Positions 1 through 8,256 of a stretch of 64,000 nucleotides of DNA are shown in pieces. Both the position numbers and the translations under genes were made by a program. This DNA comes from Pedobacter gandavensis (lineage in GTDB: Bacteria; Bacteroidota; Bacteroidia; Sphingobacteriales; Sphingobacteriaceae). How positions within the stretch are numbered: position 1 is the first letter of the stretch; each line of letters begins with the position of its first letter. Location: assembly GCF_014172405.1 (NCBI RefSeq), contig NZ_WNXC01000008.1:62001-126000 (forward strand), written 5' to 3'. A model generated the notes under the pieces. That model was not told the origin of the DNA. It made no database searches and was given only the letters and a program-made list of their open reading frames with translations.

Positions 1-133
1 AAAATAACTATCAACGGGGTTAAATCCTGGGAATAAATTTTAGGCGAAATAACGGACGGATTATTGTGCTAAATCGAAATGTTGGATAGGGAAAATATTG
101 ATAAATAATTCATTGATATTGGGCATTACCCTA

Positions 134-141
134 TATATTTG
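134..141 (+). promoter_or_regulatory. -7 promoter element for cyanophycinase gene
   Basis: TATATTTG fits the Bacteroidota sigma-A -7 consensus TAnnTTTG. A TTG at 113-115 lies 18 bases upstream, where the -33 element is expected. The implied leader to the ATG at 169 is about 25 bases. I see nothing else in bases 1-133. Confidence 0.6.
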
Positions 142-168
142 AGATTTTTAGAAACGAAAAGATTTATA

Positions 169-1044
169 ATGACTCCGAAGGGTAAACTAATAATTATAGG
201 TGGTGCAATCAACACTGGAAGTTTCACTGAAACAACTTTTGGATTGCCAGAGAATATGAATTTCTTTGAAAGAGGAATTCTAAAGAAAATTACGACGGAA
301 TCAATAAAAGGTACTGCATCTCGTTTTGAAATCATGACTACGGCATCCTTAATTCCTGAAAAAGTGGGAGAGGAGTATATTAAAGCTTTTGCGCAACTGG
401 ATGTTCAGGATGTTGGCGTATTAAATATTATCAGCAGGGAGCAGGCCAATTCTGAAGAGAATTGTGCCAGGGTTAAAGCTGCCGATGTGATCATTTTTAC
501 GGGTGGTGATCAATTGCGCTTATCTTCTATTTTTGGAGGTACGGCCATCCATCAGATTTTGCTGGACAAGTATCAGGACGAAGCCGTGGTGATTGCAGGG
601 ACTTCCGCCGGCGCTGCTGCAAGTTCTAAAAATATGATTTATCAAGGAAGTAGTAAGGATGCTTTGCTGAAAGGTGAGGTTAAGATTACTGGTGGACTTG
701 GTTTTATTGATGGGGTGATTGTAGATACCCATTTCGTACAGAGGGGTAGGATTGGCAGGTTATTATATGCAACAGCAAGTAGTCCAGGGATTCTTGGAAT
801 TGGCTTAGGGGAAGATACCGGGCTTTTTATTTCAGATGGGAATGTGATGGAGGCCATTGGCTCTGGCATGGTCATCCTTGTGGACGGTCGAAATATGACA
901 GATACTAACCTGACTGATGTAGAAATGGGGCAGCCTGTTTCTATTAGTAATATGACGGTTCATGTGATGTGTGATGGCGATATTTATGACCTTCATGAAC
1001 ATAAACTAACCATTCATCATCCCAAAGTTGTTCCCGTAGATTAA
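169..1044 (+). CDS. cphB: cyanophycinase (peptidase family S51)
   Basis: Predicted 291-residue serine exopeptidase that cuts cyanophycin (multi-arginyl-poly-aspartate) to beta-Asp-Arg dipeptides. The nucleophile elbow GTSAGA places the catalytic serine at Ser146. TGGDQ at about 111-115 and DTHFVQRGRIGRLL near 207 are further S51 family motifs. The frame is open upstream to a TTG at 139, but the ATG at 169 follows the promoter at 134-141 and starts the conserved KGKLIIIGG strand, so I chose it. No signal peptide, so the enzyme is cytoplasmic. The isoaspartyl peptidase 28 bases downstream would finish the pathway. Cyanophycin synthetase is not visible but could lie left of the window. A different S51 peptidase specificity is possible; the downstream partner argues for cyanophycin. 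Confidence 0.88.
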   Translation: MTPKGKLIIIGGAINTGSFTETTFGLPENMNFFERGILKKITTESIKGTASRFEIMTTASLIPEKVGEEYIKAFAQLDVQDVGVLNIISREQANSEENCARVKAADVIIFTGGDQLRLSSIFGGTAIHQILLDKYQDEAVVIAGTSAGAAASSKNMIYQGSSKDALLKGEVKITGGLGFIDGVIVDTHFVQRGRIGRLLYATASSPGILGIGLGEDTGLFISDGNVMEAIGSGMVILVDGRNMTDTNLTDVEMGQPVSISNMTVHVMCDGDIYDLHEHKLTIHHPKVVPVD

Positions 1045-1072
1045 GATCCGTACATATCTCTAAATCATTAAG

Positions 1073-1915
1073 ATGAAAATTATTATTCATGGCGGATTTT
1101 TCAGCGAGTCTGGAACTAACCAGGAAACTAAAATAGCAAAGCAACAAGCTTTATCTGACATCGTAAGTCAATCATATACCTACTTAAATACCCATACGGC
1201 ATTGGAAACAGTGGTGTATGCGGTAAGTTTGTTAGAGGACAACCCGCTTTTCAATGCCGGGTTGGGATCACAGATTCAAAGCGATGGTGAGCTGCGGTTG
1301 AGTGCTTCCTTAATGGATGGTAAAAGCCAGAAGTTTTCTGGAGTCATCAATATCCAAAATGTGAAAAATCCGATTAAGGTTTCTGAAAAGCTACTCAGTT
1401 ATGACGATCGTGTGCTGAGTGGTGTGGGTGCATTGGATTTTGCCAGGACGCAGGGATTTGATTTCTTTGATCCGGTGATTCCCCAGAGAAGACAGGAGTA
1501 TGAGGATAAATTAAAGCAATCTTCCAGATTGGGTACTGTAGGATGTGTGGCTTTAGACACAGAGGGGAACCTCGCTGCGGCAACATCTACCGGAGGAAAA
1601 GGATTTGAAATCCCTTGTCGCGTAAGTGATTCTGCCACTGTAGCAGGGAATTTTGCCAATGAATATGCAGGCATCTCTTGTACTGGTGTTGGGGAAGATA
1701 TTGTCAGTGCTGCACTGGCGGCTAAAATTGTGACCCGTGTAACTGACGGCTTTACATTGAAGGAGGCCTGCGATAAATCTTTTGTAGAGCTGAAGACATT
1801 TGAGGGTTTTGCTGGAGTGATTGGTATTAGTTCCTCTGGAGAAATGTACCATACCGATTCTCATCCCTATATGGTTTGGGCTTCATTTGACGGTAGTTTA
1901 CAGGTGTTTAACTAA
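1073..1915 (+). CDS. iaaA: isoaspartyl peptidase / type III L-asparaginase (Ntn hydrolase)
   Basis: A 280-residue plant-type asparaginase of the N-terminal-nucleophile family. Such enzymes self-cleave to expose a threonine; here GTVGCVA puts it at Thr155, followed by the conserved ATSTGG substrate loop. NPLFNAGLGS at about 57-66 is the family's alpha-subunit motif. At 280 residues it is slightly shorter than typical members (about 300-320). It probably hydrolyses the beta-Asp-Arg released by the upstream cyanophycinase to aspartate and arginine, and may act on other isoaspartyl dipeptides. It lies 28 bases downstream with no terminator, so both are probably one transcript. No signal peptide. 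Confidence 0.9.
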   Translation: MKIIIHGGFFSESGTNQETKIAKQQALSDIVSQSYTYLNTHTALETVVYAVSLLEDNPLFNAGLGSQIQSDGELRLSASLMDGKSQKFSGVINIQNVKNPIKVSEKLLSYDDRVLSGVGALDFARTQGFDFFDPVIPQRRQEYEDKLKQSSRLGTVGCVALDTEGNLAAATSTGGKGFEIPCRVSDSATVAGNFANEYAGISCTGVGEDIVSAALAAKIVTRVTDGFTLKEACDKSFVELKTFEGFAGVIGISSSGEMYHTDSHPYMVWASFDGSLQVFN

Positions 1916-1923
1916 ATTTGTTA

Positions 1924-1931
1924 TATCTTTG
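1924..1931 (+). promoter_or_regulatory. -7 element abutting the start of the TPR gene
   Basis: TATCTTTG matches TAnnTTTG. Only four bases separate it from the ATG at 1936, so the transcript would begin at or next to the start codon (leaderless). Confidence 0.55.
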
Positions 1932-1935
1932 TAAG

Positions 1936-2619
1936 ATGAACAAACTTTGTTTAGTTATTCTTTTCCTACTCTTTTCAGGAAGGGCAATGACACAAACCAA
2001 TACTTTAATTCTTCAAGAACCACCAGTAACGAGCGGAGCCATTAATATTGTGACCTCTAATTTGGAAGAGGCAGATGGCAATACTTATTTTGCTGAAGCC
2101 CTGAAGAATGAGAGAAGAGGTGATCTGAATGATGCCCTGAATTTATATGCTAAAGCCGCATTTGAATTCAATACCGCCAAACTTTTTGTTCGTTACGGAG
2201 AAGCATTGCTGAAATTGGGAAATGTTCACCTTATGATGAACCATTATACCGAAGCGGAACAGGTCATTCTAAATGTAGCCCTGAAAAACTATTCCAAAAT
2301 TGGCAGTAAAACCGGTCAGATGGAAGCTTACTACCAATTGGGCAGAATTTATTTTGCCGCTAATAAATTGACACAATCACTTTGGTTCTATACCCAGCAG
2401 GGGATCCTCGCCAAACAGATCAATAACAATACTGCTTATATAGAGTCTGTTATAGGCATCGCTCAGGTGAAAATCAAGAAAAAAGAATATAATCTCGCTT
2501 TAACTGACCTGAATAGGGCAGAGCTGCTGTTAAAATCAATAAATAATGGACAGTTAAAAAGCAGAATTAAGGAAGCGAAAGCTTTAATTCCTTCAAAATC
2601 AATCGCTAAGAAGTCATAG
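1936..2619 (+). CDS. secreted or periplasmic TPR-repeat protein
   Basis: A 227-residue protein with an N-terminal signal peptide (MNKLCLVILFLLFSG, probable cut near AMTQ). The rest is predicted helical, with tetratricopeptide-like repeats over about residues 50-210: ALNLYAKAAFEFN, GNVHLMMNHYTEAEQVILNVA, YQLGRIYFAANKLTQSLWFY. TPR proteins act as protein-binding scaffolds; the partner is unknown. The TTG at 1918 is a possible but unlikely start because the signal peptide begins at the ATG at 1936. It has its own promoter, so it is not simply part of the upstream operon. Confidence 0.7.
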   Translation: MNKLCLVILFLLFSGRAMTQTNTLILQEPPVTSGAINIVTSNLEEADGNTYFAEALKNERRGDLNDALNLYAKAAFEFNTAKLFVRYGEALLKLGNVHLMMNHYTEAEQVILNVALKNYSKIGSKTGQMEAYYQLGRIYFAANKLTQSLWFYTQQGILAKQINNNTAYIESVIGIAQVKIKKKEYNLALTDLNRAELLLKSINNGQLKSRIKEAKALIPSKSIAKKS

Positions 2620-2621
2620 TT

Positions 2622-2656
2622 CAAACCTGAAAAATTATCATCAGGCTTGGGTTTTT
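2622..2656 (+). terminator. weak terminator-like hairpin
   Basis: CCTGA at 2626-2630 pairs with TCAGG at 2641-2645, followed by a T-rich stretch ending in TTTTT. The stem is short, and the stronger hairpin at 2689-2726 may be the real terminator. Confidence 0.3.
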
Positions 2657-2672
2657 GTATAAGTATTTTAAT

Positions 2673-2680
2673 TACTTTTG
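2673..2680 (+). promoter_or_regulatory. -7 element upstream of prc
   Basis: TACTTTTG matches TAnnTTTG. Transcription would start about 2685-2688, immediately before the hairpin at 2689-2726. Confidence 0.55.
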
Positions 2681-2688
2681 GTAAGTTT

Positions 2689-2726
2689 ACAGAAAAGAGA
2701 CGGTAATAATACTGTCTCTTTTCTGT
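2689..2726 (+). other. strong hairpin at the 5' end of the prc leader
   Basis: ACAGAAAAGAGAC (2689-2701) pairs perfectly with its complement at 2714-2726. G2702-T2713 (wobble), G2703-C2712 and T2704-A2711 extend the stem to 16 pairs around a six-base loop. No T-run follows, so it is a poor intrinsic terminator. It sits where the first transcribed bases should be and may stabilise or control the mRNA. Confidence 0.65.
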
Positions 2727-2767
2727 TTATTCGTGATATTGGTATCATATTAGTTGTGGATTATAAA

Positions 2768-4954
2768 ATGGATTTTAAATTATTCAAAGAAATGTTAAAA
2801 AGAACATTACTGGTCATCTTTACTGCTGCTGTATTGGCATGCCAAGCTTCCCCTAAGCCACAACCATTAGTTCAGGGCGTAAGTAATATTGTTCCTGATG
2901 AACGTCAGGCGCTTGTAGTTAGAGAGGTTGTGAGCTTGATTGAAAACTATAACTACAAAAAGATAAAGCTCAATGATTCTATTTCCTCTTTGATTCTTGA
3001 TAAATATATCAAGGATCTGGATCCGTATAGATATTATTTTCTGGCTTCCGACATTAAGGAATTCGAACAGTTTAGATATTCCTTAGACGATGATTTCAGA
3101 AATGGCGATCTAAGTGCACCATTCTACATCTTCAACGTTTATTTGAAAAGATATAATGAATGGTTGACTTATACACTTGCTCAGGTAAAAGGTAAATACA
3201 ACTTCGATGAAAATGATGCTTATGTATTTGATCGGGAAAAGATGCCTTGGGAAACCAGTGTAGCGGGTTTACAAGACATCTGGAAGAAAAAAGTGAAATA
3301 TGATTTGGTGAACCTGAAAATTGCAGGCACTCCGCCAGCGAAAAATATAGAAACACTGACAAAAAGATATGAAAACCTGAGGTCTCAGACGAATAAGGTA
3401 AACAATCAGGATGTGTTTCAAATTGTAATGGATGCGTTTACAGAAACGATTGATCCACACACCAATTATTTTAATCCGGCAAATGCTCAACAGTTCAATG
3501 AGGATATGGCGCGCTCTTTCGAAGGAATTGGTGCCAGACTTAAACTGGAAAATGACATTCTGAAAATTGATGAAGTGATTCCTGGAGGCCCGGCTTTCAA
3601 AAGTAAATTGCTAAGTGCTGGCGATCGTATTGTGGGGGTTGCACAAGGTGATGGTGAATTTGAAGACATTATCGGCTGGAGAATTGACAATTCAGTTTCT
3701 AAAATTAAAGGCCCTAAGGGAACTAAAGTAAGATTGAAAATTATTCCTGCAGGACGTGAACTTTCTTCTAAGCCGGTCATTATTGAATTAATGAGAGAAC
3801 GTATTGTGATGGAAGATCAATCGGCTAAGAAAACAGTGAAAACGGTTATGTCTGATGGTAAACCTTATAAAATCGGGATCATTAGAGTTCCTGCTTTCTA
3901 TGCAGATTTTAAAGCCGCAAATGCAGGTGATCCGAATTATAAAAGTACTACCCGTGATGTGAAATTGTTGATTGATACGCTGAAAAACAAAGATAAAGTG
4001 GATGCTATTGTGATGGACTTACGCGCCAACGGTGGCGGTTCATTGGTAGAAGCAATTGATTTGACCGGCCTGTTTATTGATAAAGGTCCGGTAGTACAAG
4101 TTAAAAATACAAAGAATGAAATTGAAGTAAATGAAGATAGTAATCCTGGTGTAGTCTGGAATGGGCCTCTGGGTGTAATGGTAGACCGACTGAGTGCCTC
4201 TGCTTCTGAAATCTTTGCCGGTGCAATACAGGACTATGGAAGAGGAGTAATCATGGGTACGCAAACTTATGGTAAGGGTACTGTCCAGTCGTCCATTGAC
4301 CTAAACAGGTTGGTTAATCCTTCTATATTGCAAAGAATTGCCGCCTTGGTAAATAAGGACGCTAAAACAACGCTGACCACCAAAGACGGTGCACCAATTC
4401 AATTGGGGCAAATCAACTTAACCATGGCTAAGTTCTACCGTGTAAATGGTAGCAGTACGCAACACAAAGGGGTAATGCCAGACGTTCAGTTTCCTTCTCT
4501 TTATCCTTTGAATAAAATCGGTGAAGATACGGAACCTTCAGCACTGCCTTGGGATGAAGTGCCTAAATCAAACTTTAAACCTGTAGCTGATCTGACTCCT
4601 TTGAAACCGGAACTGGTAAAGTTGCATGAAGAAAGAATGGCGAAATCTTTGGATTATAAAACCTTGGAACAAGATATTGCAGACATGAAAAAACGTGATG
4701 GTGAAATCTCTATCACTTTAAATGAAAGCAAACTTAAAGCAGAACGTGATAGTCTGGAAGCAAAATCTTTAGATAGAATCAATAAGTTAAGAGCTTCAAG
4801 AGGCTTGGCTCCAGTTAAAAAAGGAGATAAGGTGAAGAAAGAAGAGAACGTTGACTTTATTGAAGATGAAAGTTTACAGATCATGGCCGACTTGATCAAG
4901 TTAACTGACCCAAAGAAAGCGGAGTTGGTGAATAGACAACCAGCAGCTTTCTAA
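2768..4954 (+). CDS. prc: tail-specific (C-terminal processing) protease, S41 family lipoprotein
   Basis: A 728-residue periplasmic serine protease that degrades proteins from the C-terminus. It has a lipoprotein signal with Cys25 (AVLAC), an N-terminal Tsp domain with DPHTNYF (about 229-235), a PDZ domain from about 250 (FEGIGARL, IPGGPAFKSK), and the S41 core. Catalytic residues align with E. coli Tsp spacing: Ser478 in SASASEIF, Asp489 and Lys503 in YGKGTVQ. The charged C-terminal part is the DUF3340-like tail. The frame is open to 2678, overlapping the promoter, so the start is the ATG at 2768 or the one at 2792. Both leave the lipobox intact. Single gene between a promoter and a strong terminator. 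Confidence 0.9.
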   Translation: MDFKLFKEMLKRTLLVIFTAAVLACQASPKPQPLVQGVSNIVPDERQALVVREVVSLIENYNYKKIKLNDSISSLILDKYIKDLDPYRYYFLASDIKEFEQFRYSLDDDFRNGDLSAPFYIFNVYLKRYNEWLTYTLAQVKGKYNFDENDAYVFDREKMPWETSVAGLQDIWKKKVKYDLVNLKIAGTPPAKNIETLTKRYENLRSQTNKVNNQDVFQIVMDAFTETIDPHTNYFNPANAQQFNEDMARSFEGIGARLKLENDILKIDEVIPGGPAFKSKLLSAGDRIVGVAQGDGEFEDIIGWRIDNSVSKIKGPKGTKVRLKIIPAGRELSSKPVIIELMRERIVMEDQSAKKTVKTVMSDGKPYKIGIIRVPAFYADFKAANAGDPNYKSTTRDVKLLIDTLKNKDKVDAIVMDLRANGGGSLVEAIDLTGLFIDKGPVVQVKNTKNEIEVNEDSNPGVVWNGPLGVMVDRLSASASEIFAGAIQDYGRGVIMGTQTYGKGTVQSSIDLNRLVNPSILQRIAALVNKDAKTTLTTKDGAPIQLGQINLTMAKFYRVNGSSTQHKGVMPDVQFPSLYPLNKIGEDTEPSALPWDEVPKSNFKPVADLTPLKPELVKLHEERMAKSLDYKTLEQDIADMKKRDGEISITLNESKLKAERDSLEAKSLDRINKLRASRGLAPVKKGDKVKKEENVDFIEDESLQIMADLIKLTDPKKAELVNRQPAAF

Positions 4955-4970
4955 TCAAATAATAGCTTAT

Positions 4971-5006
4971 AAAAAAAGGGATGTCATTACTGGCATCCCT
5001 TTTTTT
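4971..5006. terminator. bidirectional intrinsic terminator
   Basis: AAAAAAAGGGATG (4971-4983) pairs with CATCCCTTTTTTT (4994-5006). T-runs on both strands serve the convergent prc and SPFH genes. Confidence 0.9.
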
Positions 5007-5020
5007 ATTAAAATGAGGAA

Positions 5021-5956
5021 TTACAATTGTTTGTCGTCCTTGTTTTTCTGGATTTGCATGGCCATCATTTCTTTCATGGTTTTATTCATGCCTTCTGTTG
5101 AACCATCCAGGAATACCACATTGCCTTCAGAGTTCTCTGCGAAATGTTTGATGGATTCTGTCCACATGGTAAATAGAATCACAGAGATGTCCAGGTTCGC
5201 CTCTTCCATTTCCTGGGCTGCTTTGGTCATTCCATGTGCAACTTCTGCACGGAATAAAGCGATACCTTGTCCACGTAACTGAGCAGCCTCTCTTTCTGCC
5301 GCTGCGGCAATTTTGATAGCGTTACCATCTGCTTCTGCGCCTTTGGTCTTCGTAATCAATAAAGCCTGACCTTCATTCTCTGCAGCTGCTTTTAAGTTGT
5401 TTGAAGCCACAACTCTACTCATCGAACGCATAATTTCTTCATCGAAGGTAATGTCATTCAACTGAAGATCCTGCAAATGATATCCCCAACTTTCCAAAAC
5501 CTGGTCGATCTGGTGTTTTACATGGTCCACAATTTCATTACGCTGCGCCAACACATTGGCTTGTCGTTGTGTAGCAACATAGGCTCTGATCGATCCCTCA
5601 ATGGTCCGGATCAATGCCTGCATAAGGTTAGTGGCATCCACAAACTTAAAGGCTACGTTCTTGATGGTCTCTTCGTCGTGGTTAAGCACAGAATATAGCA
5701 GCATGGCCTTAAAGTATACATTGGCCTGATCCTGGGTAACGGCCTGGAAGGAGAGCTCTACAGAGCGATTCTGTATGGAAATTCTCGATTGAATGTTTTC
5801 AAATAATGGGATTTTGAAACTTAAACCCGGTCTTAGTAACCTCCTGTATTTTCCAAAAATAGTAACTACAGCAATGGTACCCTGTTTTACCGTCACGAAG
5901 GAGCTGATTAAAATAACTAGTGCGATAAACACTATAATGTAAGGTGTAGGATTCAT
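5021..5956 (-). CDS. SPFH / band 7 family membrane protein (stomatin-prohibitin-like)
   Basis: A 311-residue protein with one N-terminal membrane segment (about 5-23, YIIVFIALVILISSFV), then a band 7 domain (about 25-200) with the usual VKQGTIAVVTIFGKY and LRPGLSFKIPLFE start. An Ala/Glu/Arg-rich coiled-coil follows (about 190-250). Such proteins oligomerise into membrane microdomain scaffolds and often modulate membrane proteases. No NfeD-type or protease partner is adjacent, and the gene appears monocistronic. It shares a terminator with prc on the other strand. The call at family level is firm; a specific role is not. Confidence 0.88.
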   Translation of the reverse strand: MNPTPYIIVFIALVILISSFVTVKQGTIAVVTIFGKYRRLLRPGLSFKIPLFENIQSRISIQNRSVELSFQAVTQDQANVYFKAMLLYSVLNHDEETIKNVAFKFVDATNLMQALIRTIEGSIRAYVATQRQANVLAQRNEIVDHVKHQIDQVLESWGYHLQDLQLNDITFDEEIMRSMSRVVASNNLKAAAENEGQALLITKTKGAEADGNAIKIAAAAEREAAQLRGQGIALFRAEVAHGMTKAAQEMEEANLDISVILFTMWTESIKHFAENSEGNVVFLDGSTEGMNKTMKEMMAMQIQKNKDDKQL

Positions 5957-6104
5957 AATGAAGCGTATTTGATGTATATATTGGCTTCAAGGTACGAAGA
6001 ATTCTGATTTTCAAGTCATATGGAGTTATACTCGCAATATAGGAGGACTGTGTAAGGAGTTGAGGCATAGATTTTGCCTTATCATTATAAATAACACAAA
6101 CCTT

Positions 6105-6290
6105 ATGAATGTAAAACGTACTTTCGGAACAATATTGACCATATTGGGTATTGCAGGCCTTATTTATGCAGGTTATGGTTTCGTGAAGCATAGTCTGCAA
6201 AGCAGAGAGCTGATCGTCACTGGAATTATTGGGCTGATCTTTTTTGTATCCGGTATTGGATTAGTGAAAAATACCAAAGACGAAGCTTAA
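6105..6290 (+). CDS. small two-helix membrane protein, unknown function
   Basis: 61 residues, starting at the ATG at 6105 (the frame is open from 6060 but upstream codons look non-coding). Two hydrophobic segments, about 7-24 (FGTILTILGIAGLIYAGYGF) and about 36-54 (LIVTGIIGLIFFVSGIGLV), are joined by a short basic loop, with a charged C-terminus. Similar tiny proteins are common in Bacteroidota and have no established role. It ends one base before the stop of the convergent capA-like gene, with no terminator between. Confidence 0.65.
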   Translation: MNVKRTFGTILTILGIAGLIYAGYGFVKHSLQSRELIVTGIIGLIFFVSGIGLVKNTKDEA

Positions 6291-6291
6291 A

Positions 6292-7395
6292 CTATTTTTT
6301 GCGCCCGATTTTACCATTTTCAGAGAAGTCTAGCTGGTGATCAGGAAAATCGGTATCGGTAAGCGTTTTTATTTTATAAAATGCCGCATCCTGATCATCC
6401 AGCCTCAGGCGATTGATCTTGTCCTGTTTTACAGATACGACCTCCGCAGACAGAAAATCACCCTTCCCGTTTAACTTAATTTGGAGGAGTGGTGCAATGC
6501 CATTAGGCCCTTTCAGGCTGAACATTCCATAAGTACAGAAGTTACCCAAACTGTAAGCGATGAATTTATTTTTATACAATTCTACTGCTCTGGTGACGTG
6601 TGGACCATGACCCAATACGATATCAGCACCTGCATCAATCACGCCATGGGCAAAGCGATATACATCGCCCCGGTTTTCCTGGTAGAAAATTTCATTTGCT
6701 CTTGGAACATGCTCAAATTTTGCACCTTCCGCTCCGCCATGAAAAGAAACAACAACAATGTTTACCTGTTGTTTTAAACGGGATACTAATTCTTTTGCTG
6801 CCGCTAGGTTGTTTATCGAAACGGTATTTTCATTTGGTGCAAAAGCACATATCGCGTATTTTACACTATCTATTTCGAAGATCTGGAAAGGGTGGGATTG
6901 TAACCCTGCATAATTAATTTGTAAGGAATCCAGGATCTTCATGGTGGTTGTCCGGCCTTTGCTGCCAAAATCACCAACATGGTTGTTGGCAATACTCAGG
7001 ACATTAAATCCTGCTTCTTTAATGATTCCAGCATAACGCTCGGGCATTCTGAAAGCAAAACAGCTGTTACTTACAGTGTCTTTACATTTGGTAGATTTTC
7101 CATTGTTCAAAAAGCAACCTTCGAGATTGCCAAAGATCAGGTCTCCTTTTAAATAAGGAGATACCGCCTGGAAGCTGTTTATTGCATCGTCTGCCGGAAG
7201 GTTTGCTTTGGTAGGGTAGGCAGAACCCAGCATGATATCGCCGACGGCAGTTATGCTGATCGTGTCTTTTATAACCTTAGGGATAGTATCCGTGTGAAGT
7301 AGGGTGGTGCTTGGTACACTCGCTCGGTTTCCTTCGCAACTAAATAACCATAAAGTGGATAAAAAGAGTAAGGCAAGCGTGTTTAGTGGTTTCAT
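6292..7395 (-). CDS. CapA-family metallophosphatase-like lipoprotein
   Basis: A 367-residue protein with a lipoprotein signal (lipobox LFSC at about 17-20) and a PGA_cap/CapA domain. The calcineurin-like metal motifs are visible: AVGDIMLG, FGNLEG, SIANNHVGDFG, VVSFHGG and LGHGPHVTRAVE, then AYSLGNF. CapA proteins take part in poly-gamma-glutamate capsule anchoring in Bacillus, but no capB or capC is nearby. In Bacteroidota this family occurs alone, so a capsule role cannot be assumed. The convergent small gene leaves no room for a terminator. Confidence 0.85.
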   Translation of the reverse strand: MKPLNTLALLFLSTLWLFSCEGNRASVPSTTLLHTDTIPKVIKDTISITAVGDIMLGSAYPTKANLPADDAINSFQAVSPYLKGDLIFGNLEGCFLNNGKSTKCKDTVSNSCFAFRMPERYAGIIKEAGFNVLSIANNHVGDFGSKGRTTTMKILDSLQINYAGLQSHPFQIFEIDSVKYAICAFAPNENTVSINNLAAAKELVSRLKQQVNIVVVSFHGGAEGAKFEHVPRANEIFYQENRGDVYRFAHGVIDAGADIVLGHGPHVTRAVELYKNKFIAYSLGNFCTYGMFSLKGPNGIAPLLQIKLNGKGDFLSAEVVSVKQDKINRLRLDDQDAAFYKIKTLTDTDFPDHQLDFSENGKIGRKK

Positions 7396-7418
7396 GAGTA
7401 AGCGTTTATTTTTTTCAT

Positions 7419-7450
7419 AAAAAAAGTCCTCCCGGTATGATGGGAGGACT
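7419..7450 (-). terminator. intrinsic terminator of the NlpC/P60 gene
   Basis: AGTCCTCCC (7425-7433) pairs with GGGAGGACT (7442-7450). On the minus strand the hairpin is followed by a seven-base T-run. Confidence 0.85.
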
Positions 7451-7474
7451 CAATGTCTTTTCGTTTGTGAAGGA

Positions 7475-8029
7475 TTATTCCTCCATCAGGTCATTCTTTA
7501 CCGGGTCCAAAATTCGGCCACCCTTGTAAAAATACCTTGAATAGTATGGATCGTTTAAATTACTAATCACCACCCCACGACTCGAAGAGGCGTGAGCGAA
7601 GCGGTTGTCGCCAAGAAAAATACCAATGTGCGTAATGCTACGGCTTTTGATCTTAAAGAATACCAAGTCTCCTTCTTTTAGTTCGTCTTTTGGCAATGGA
7701 TCTACCATGCTAAAGATGTCACGAGAATTGCGGAGTATAGTAGTGTTGAAAACTTTATCGTAAATCGCTTTTGTGAAAGCAGAACAATCAATTCCTTTTT
7801 TGGTATTTCCACCGAATCGGTATGGAGTACCTATCCATTCGTAAATGAATTTGTAAAGTTTGATGTTAGAAGTTGCATCTACTGCAACACCCATTACCTG
7901 AGAAAAATATTGGGAAGCTAAATTATCAGGATCTTCTAATTTATTGGTTTCTTTTGATTTTGTCTGTGCATGGACGGCCGAGAGGCTGCACGCGACAATT
8001 AGGGTAGAAAACAAAAATTTTTTTATCAT
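7475..8029 (-). CDS. secreted NlpC/P60 (C40) cell-wall peptidase
   Basis: A 184-residue peptidoglycan endopeptidase candidate. A signal peptide (MIKKFLFSTLIVACSLSAVHAQ) is followed by an NlpC/P60 domain over about 55-175. The catalytic set is visible: Cys82 in GIDCSAF, His134 in THIGIFL, and His146 in FAHAS. Members cut the gamma-D-Glu-diaminopimelate bond in stem peptides. It resembles Spr/MepS in size and probably acts in the periplasm. Own promoter candidate (8096-8103, minus strand) and own terminator, so monocistronic. Confidence 0.9.
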   Translation of the reverse strand: MIKKFLFSTLIVACSLSAVHAQTKSKETNKLEDPDNLASQYFSQVMGVAVDATSNIKLYKFIYEWIGTPYRFGGNTKKGIDCSAFTKAIYDKVFNTTILRNSRDIFSMVDPLPKDELKEGDLVFFKIKSRSITHIGIFLGDNRFAHASSSRGVVISNLNDPYYSRYFYKGGRILDPVKNDLMEE

Positions 8030-8095
8030 ACTCTTAAGTTTGGGTATTAGACACTTACACTTAAACGTACACCACTAAGGCTTATTGTCCGGTGC

Positions 8096-8103
8096 CAAAA
8101 CTA
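8096..8103 (-). promoter_or_regulatory. -7 element for the NlpC/P60 gene
   Basis: On the minus strand TAGTTTTG matches TAnnTTTG and gives a leader of about 60 bases. A second match, TACATTTG at 8124-8131, could be an alternative. Confidence 0.45.
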
Positions 8104-8219
8104 TGTATTTTACAAATGTTATCCAAATGTAAATGGTTTAAAAGTAAAAGTTATCCACATTTTTTGTAACCTTAGTGTTCATTTTACAGGTATTTCTTCT
8201 ATATGTTGCAATAAAAAAG

Positions 8220-8227
8220 TAGATTTG
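8220..8227 (+). promoter_or_regulatory. -7 element for the pdhA-pdhC operon
   Basis: TAGATTTG matches TAnnTTTG; the leader to the ATG at 8257 would be about 22 bases. Confidence 0.55.
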
Positions 8228-8256
8228 CTCTTGTAAATAAAAACCAATACCCAAAA

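Noticed and set aside
139..168. TTG start for cyanophycinase ten codons upstream.
   Set aside because: It overlaps the predicted promoter, and the conserved protein begins at the ATG at 169.
2678..2767. Upstream extension of the Prc-type protease to a TTG at 2678.
   Set aside because: It would overlap the -7 element and the 5' hairpin, and it would bury the lipoprotein signal peptide.
8119..8159. Two DnaA-box-like sites (TTATCCAAA and TTATCCACA) upstream of pdhA, suggestive of a replication origin.
   Set aside because: Only one is a perfect match, there is no AT-rich unwinding region or dnaA/dnaN nearby, and another perfect TTATCCACA occurs inside the methyltransferase gene at about 42292, so chance is sufficient.
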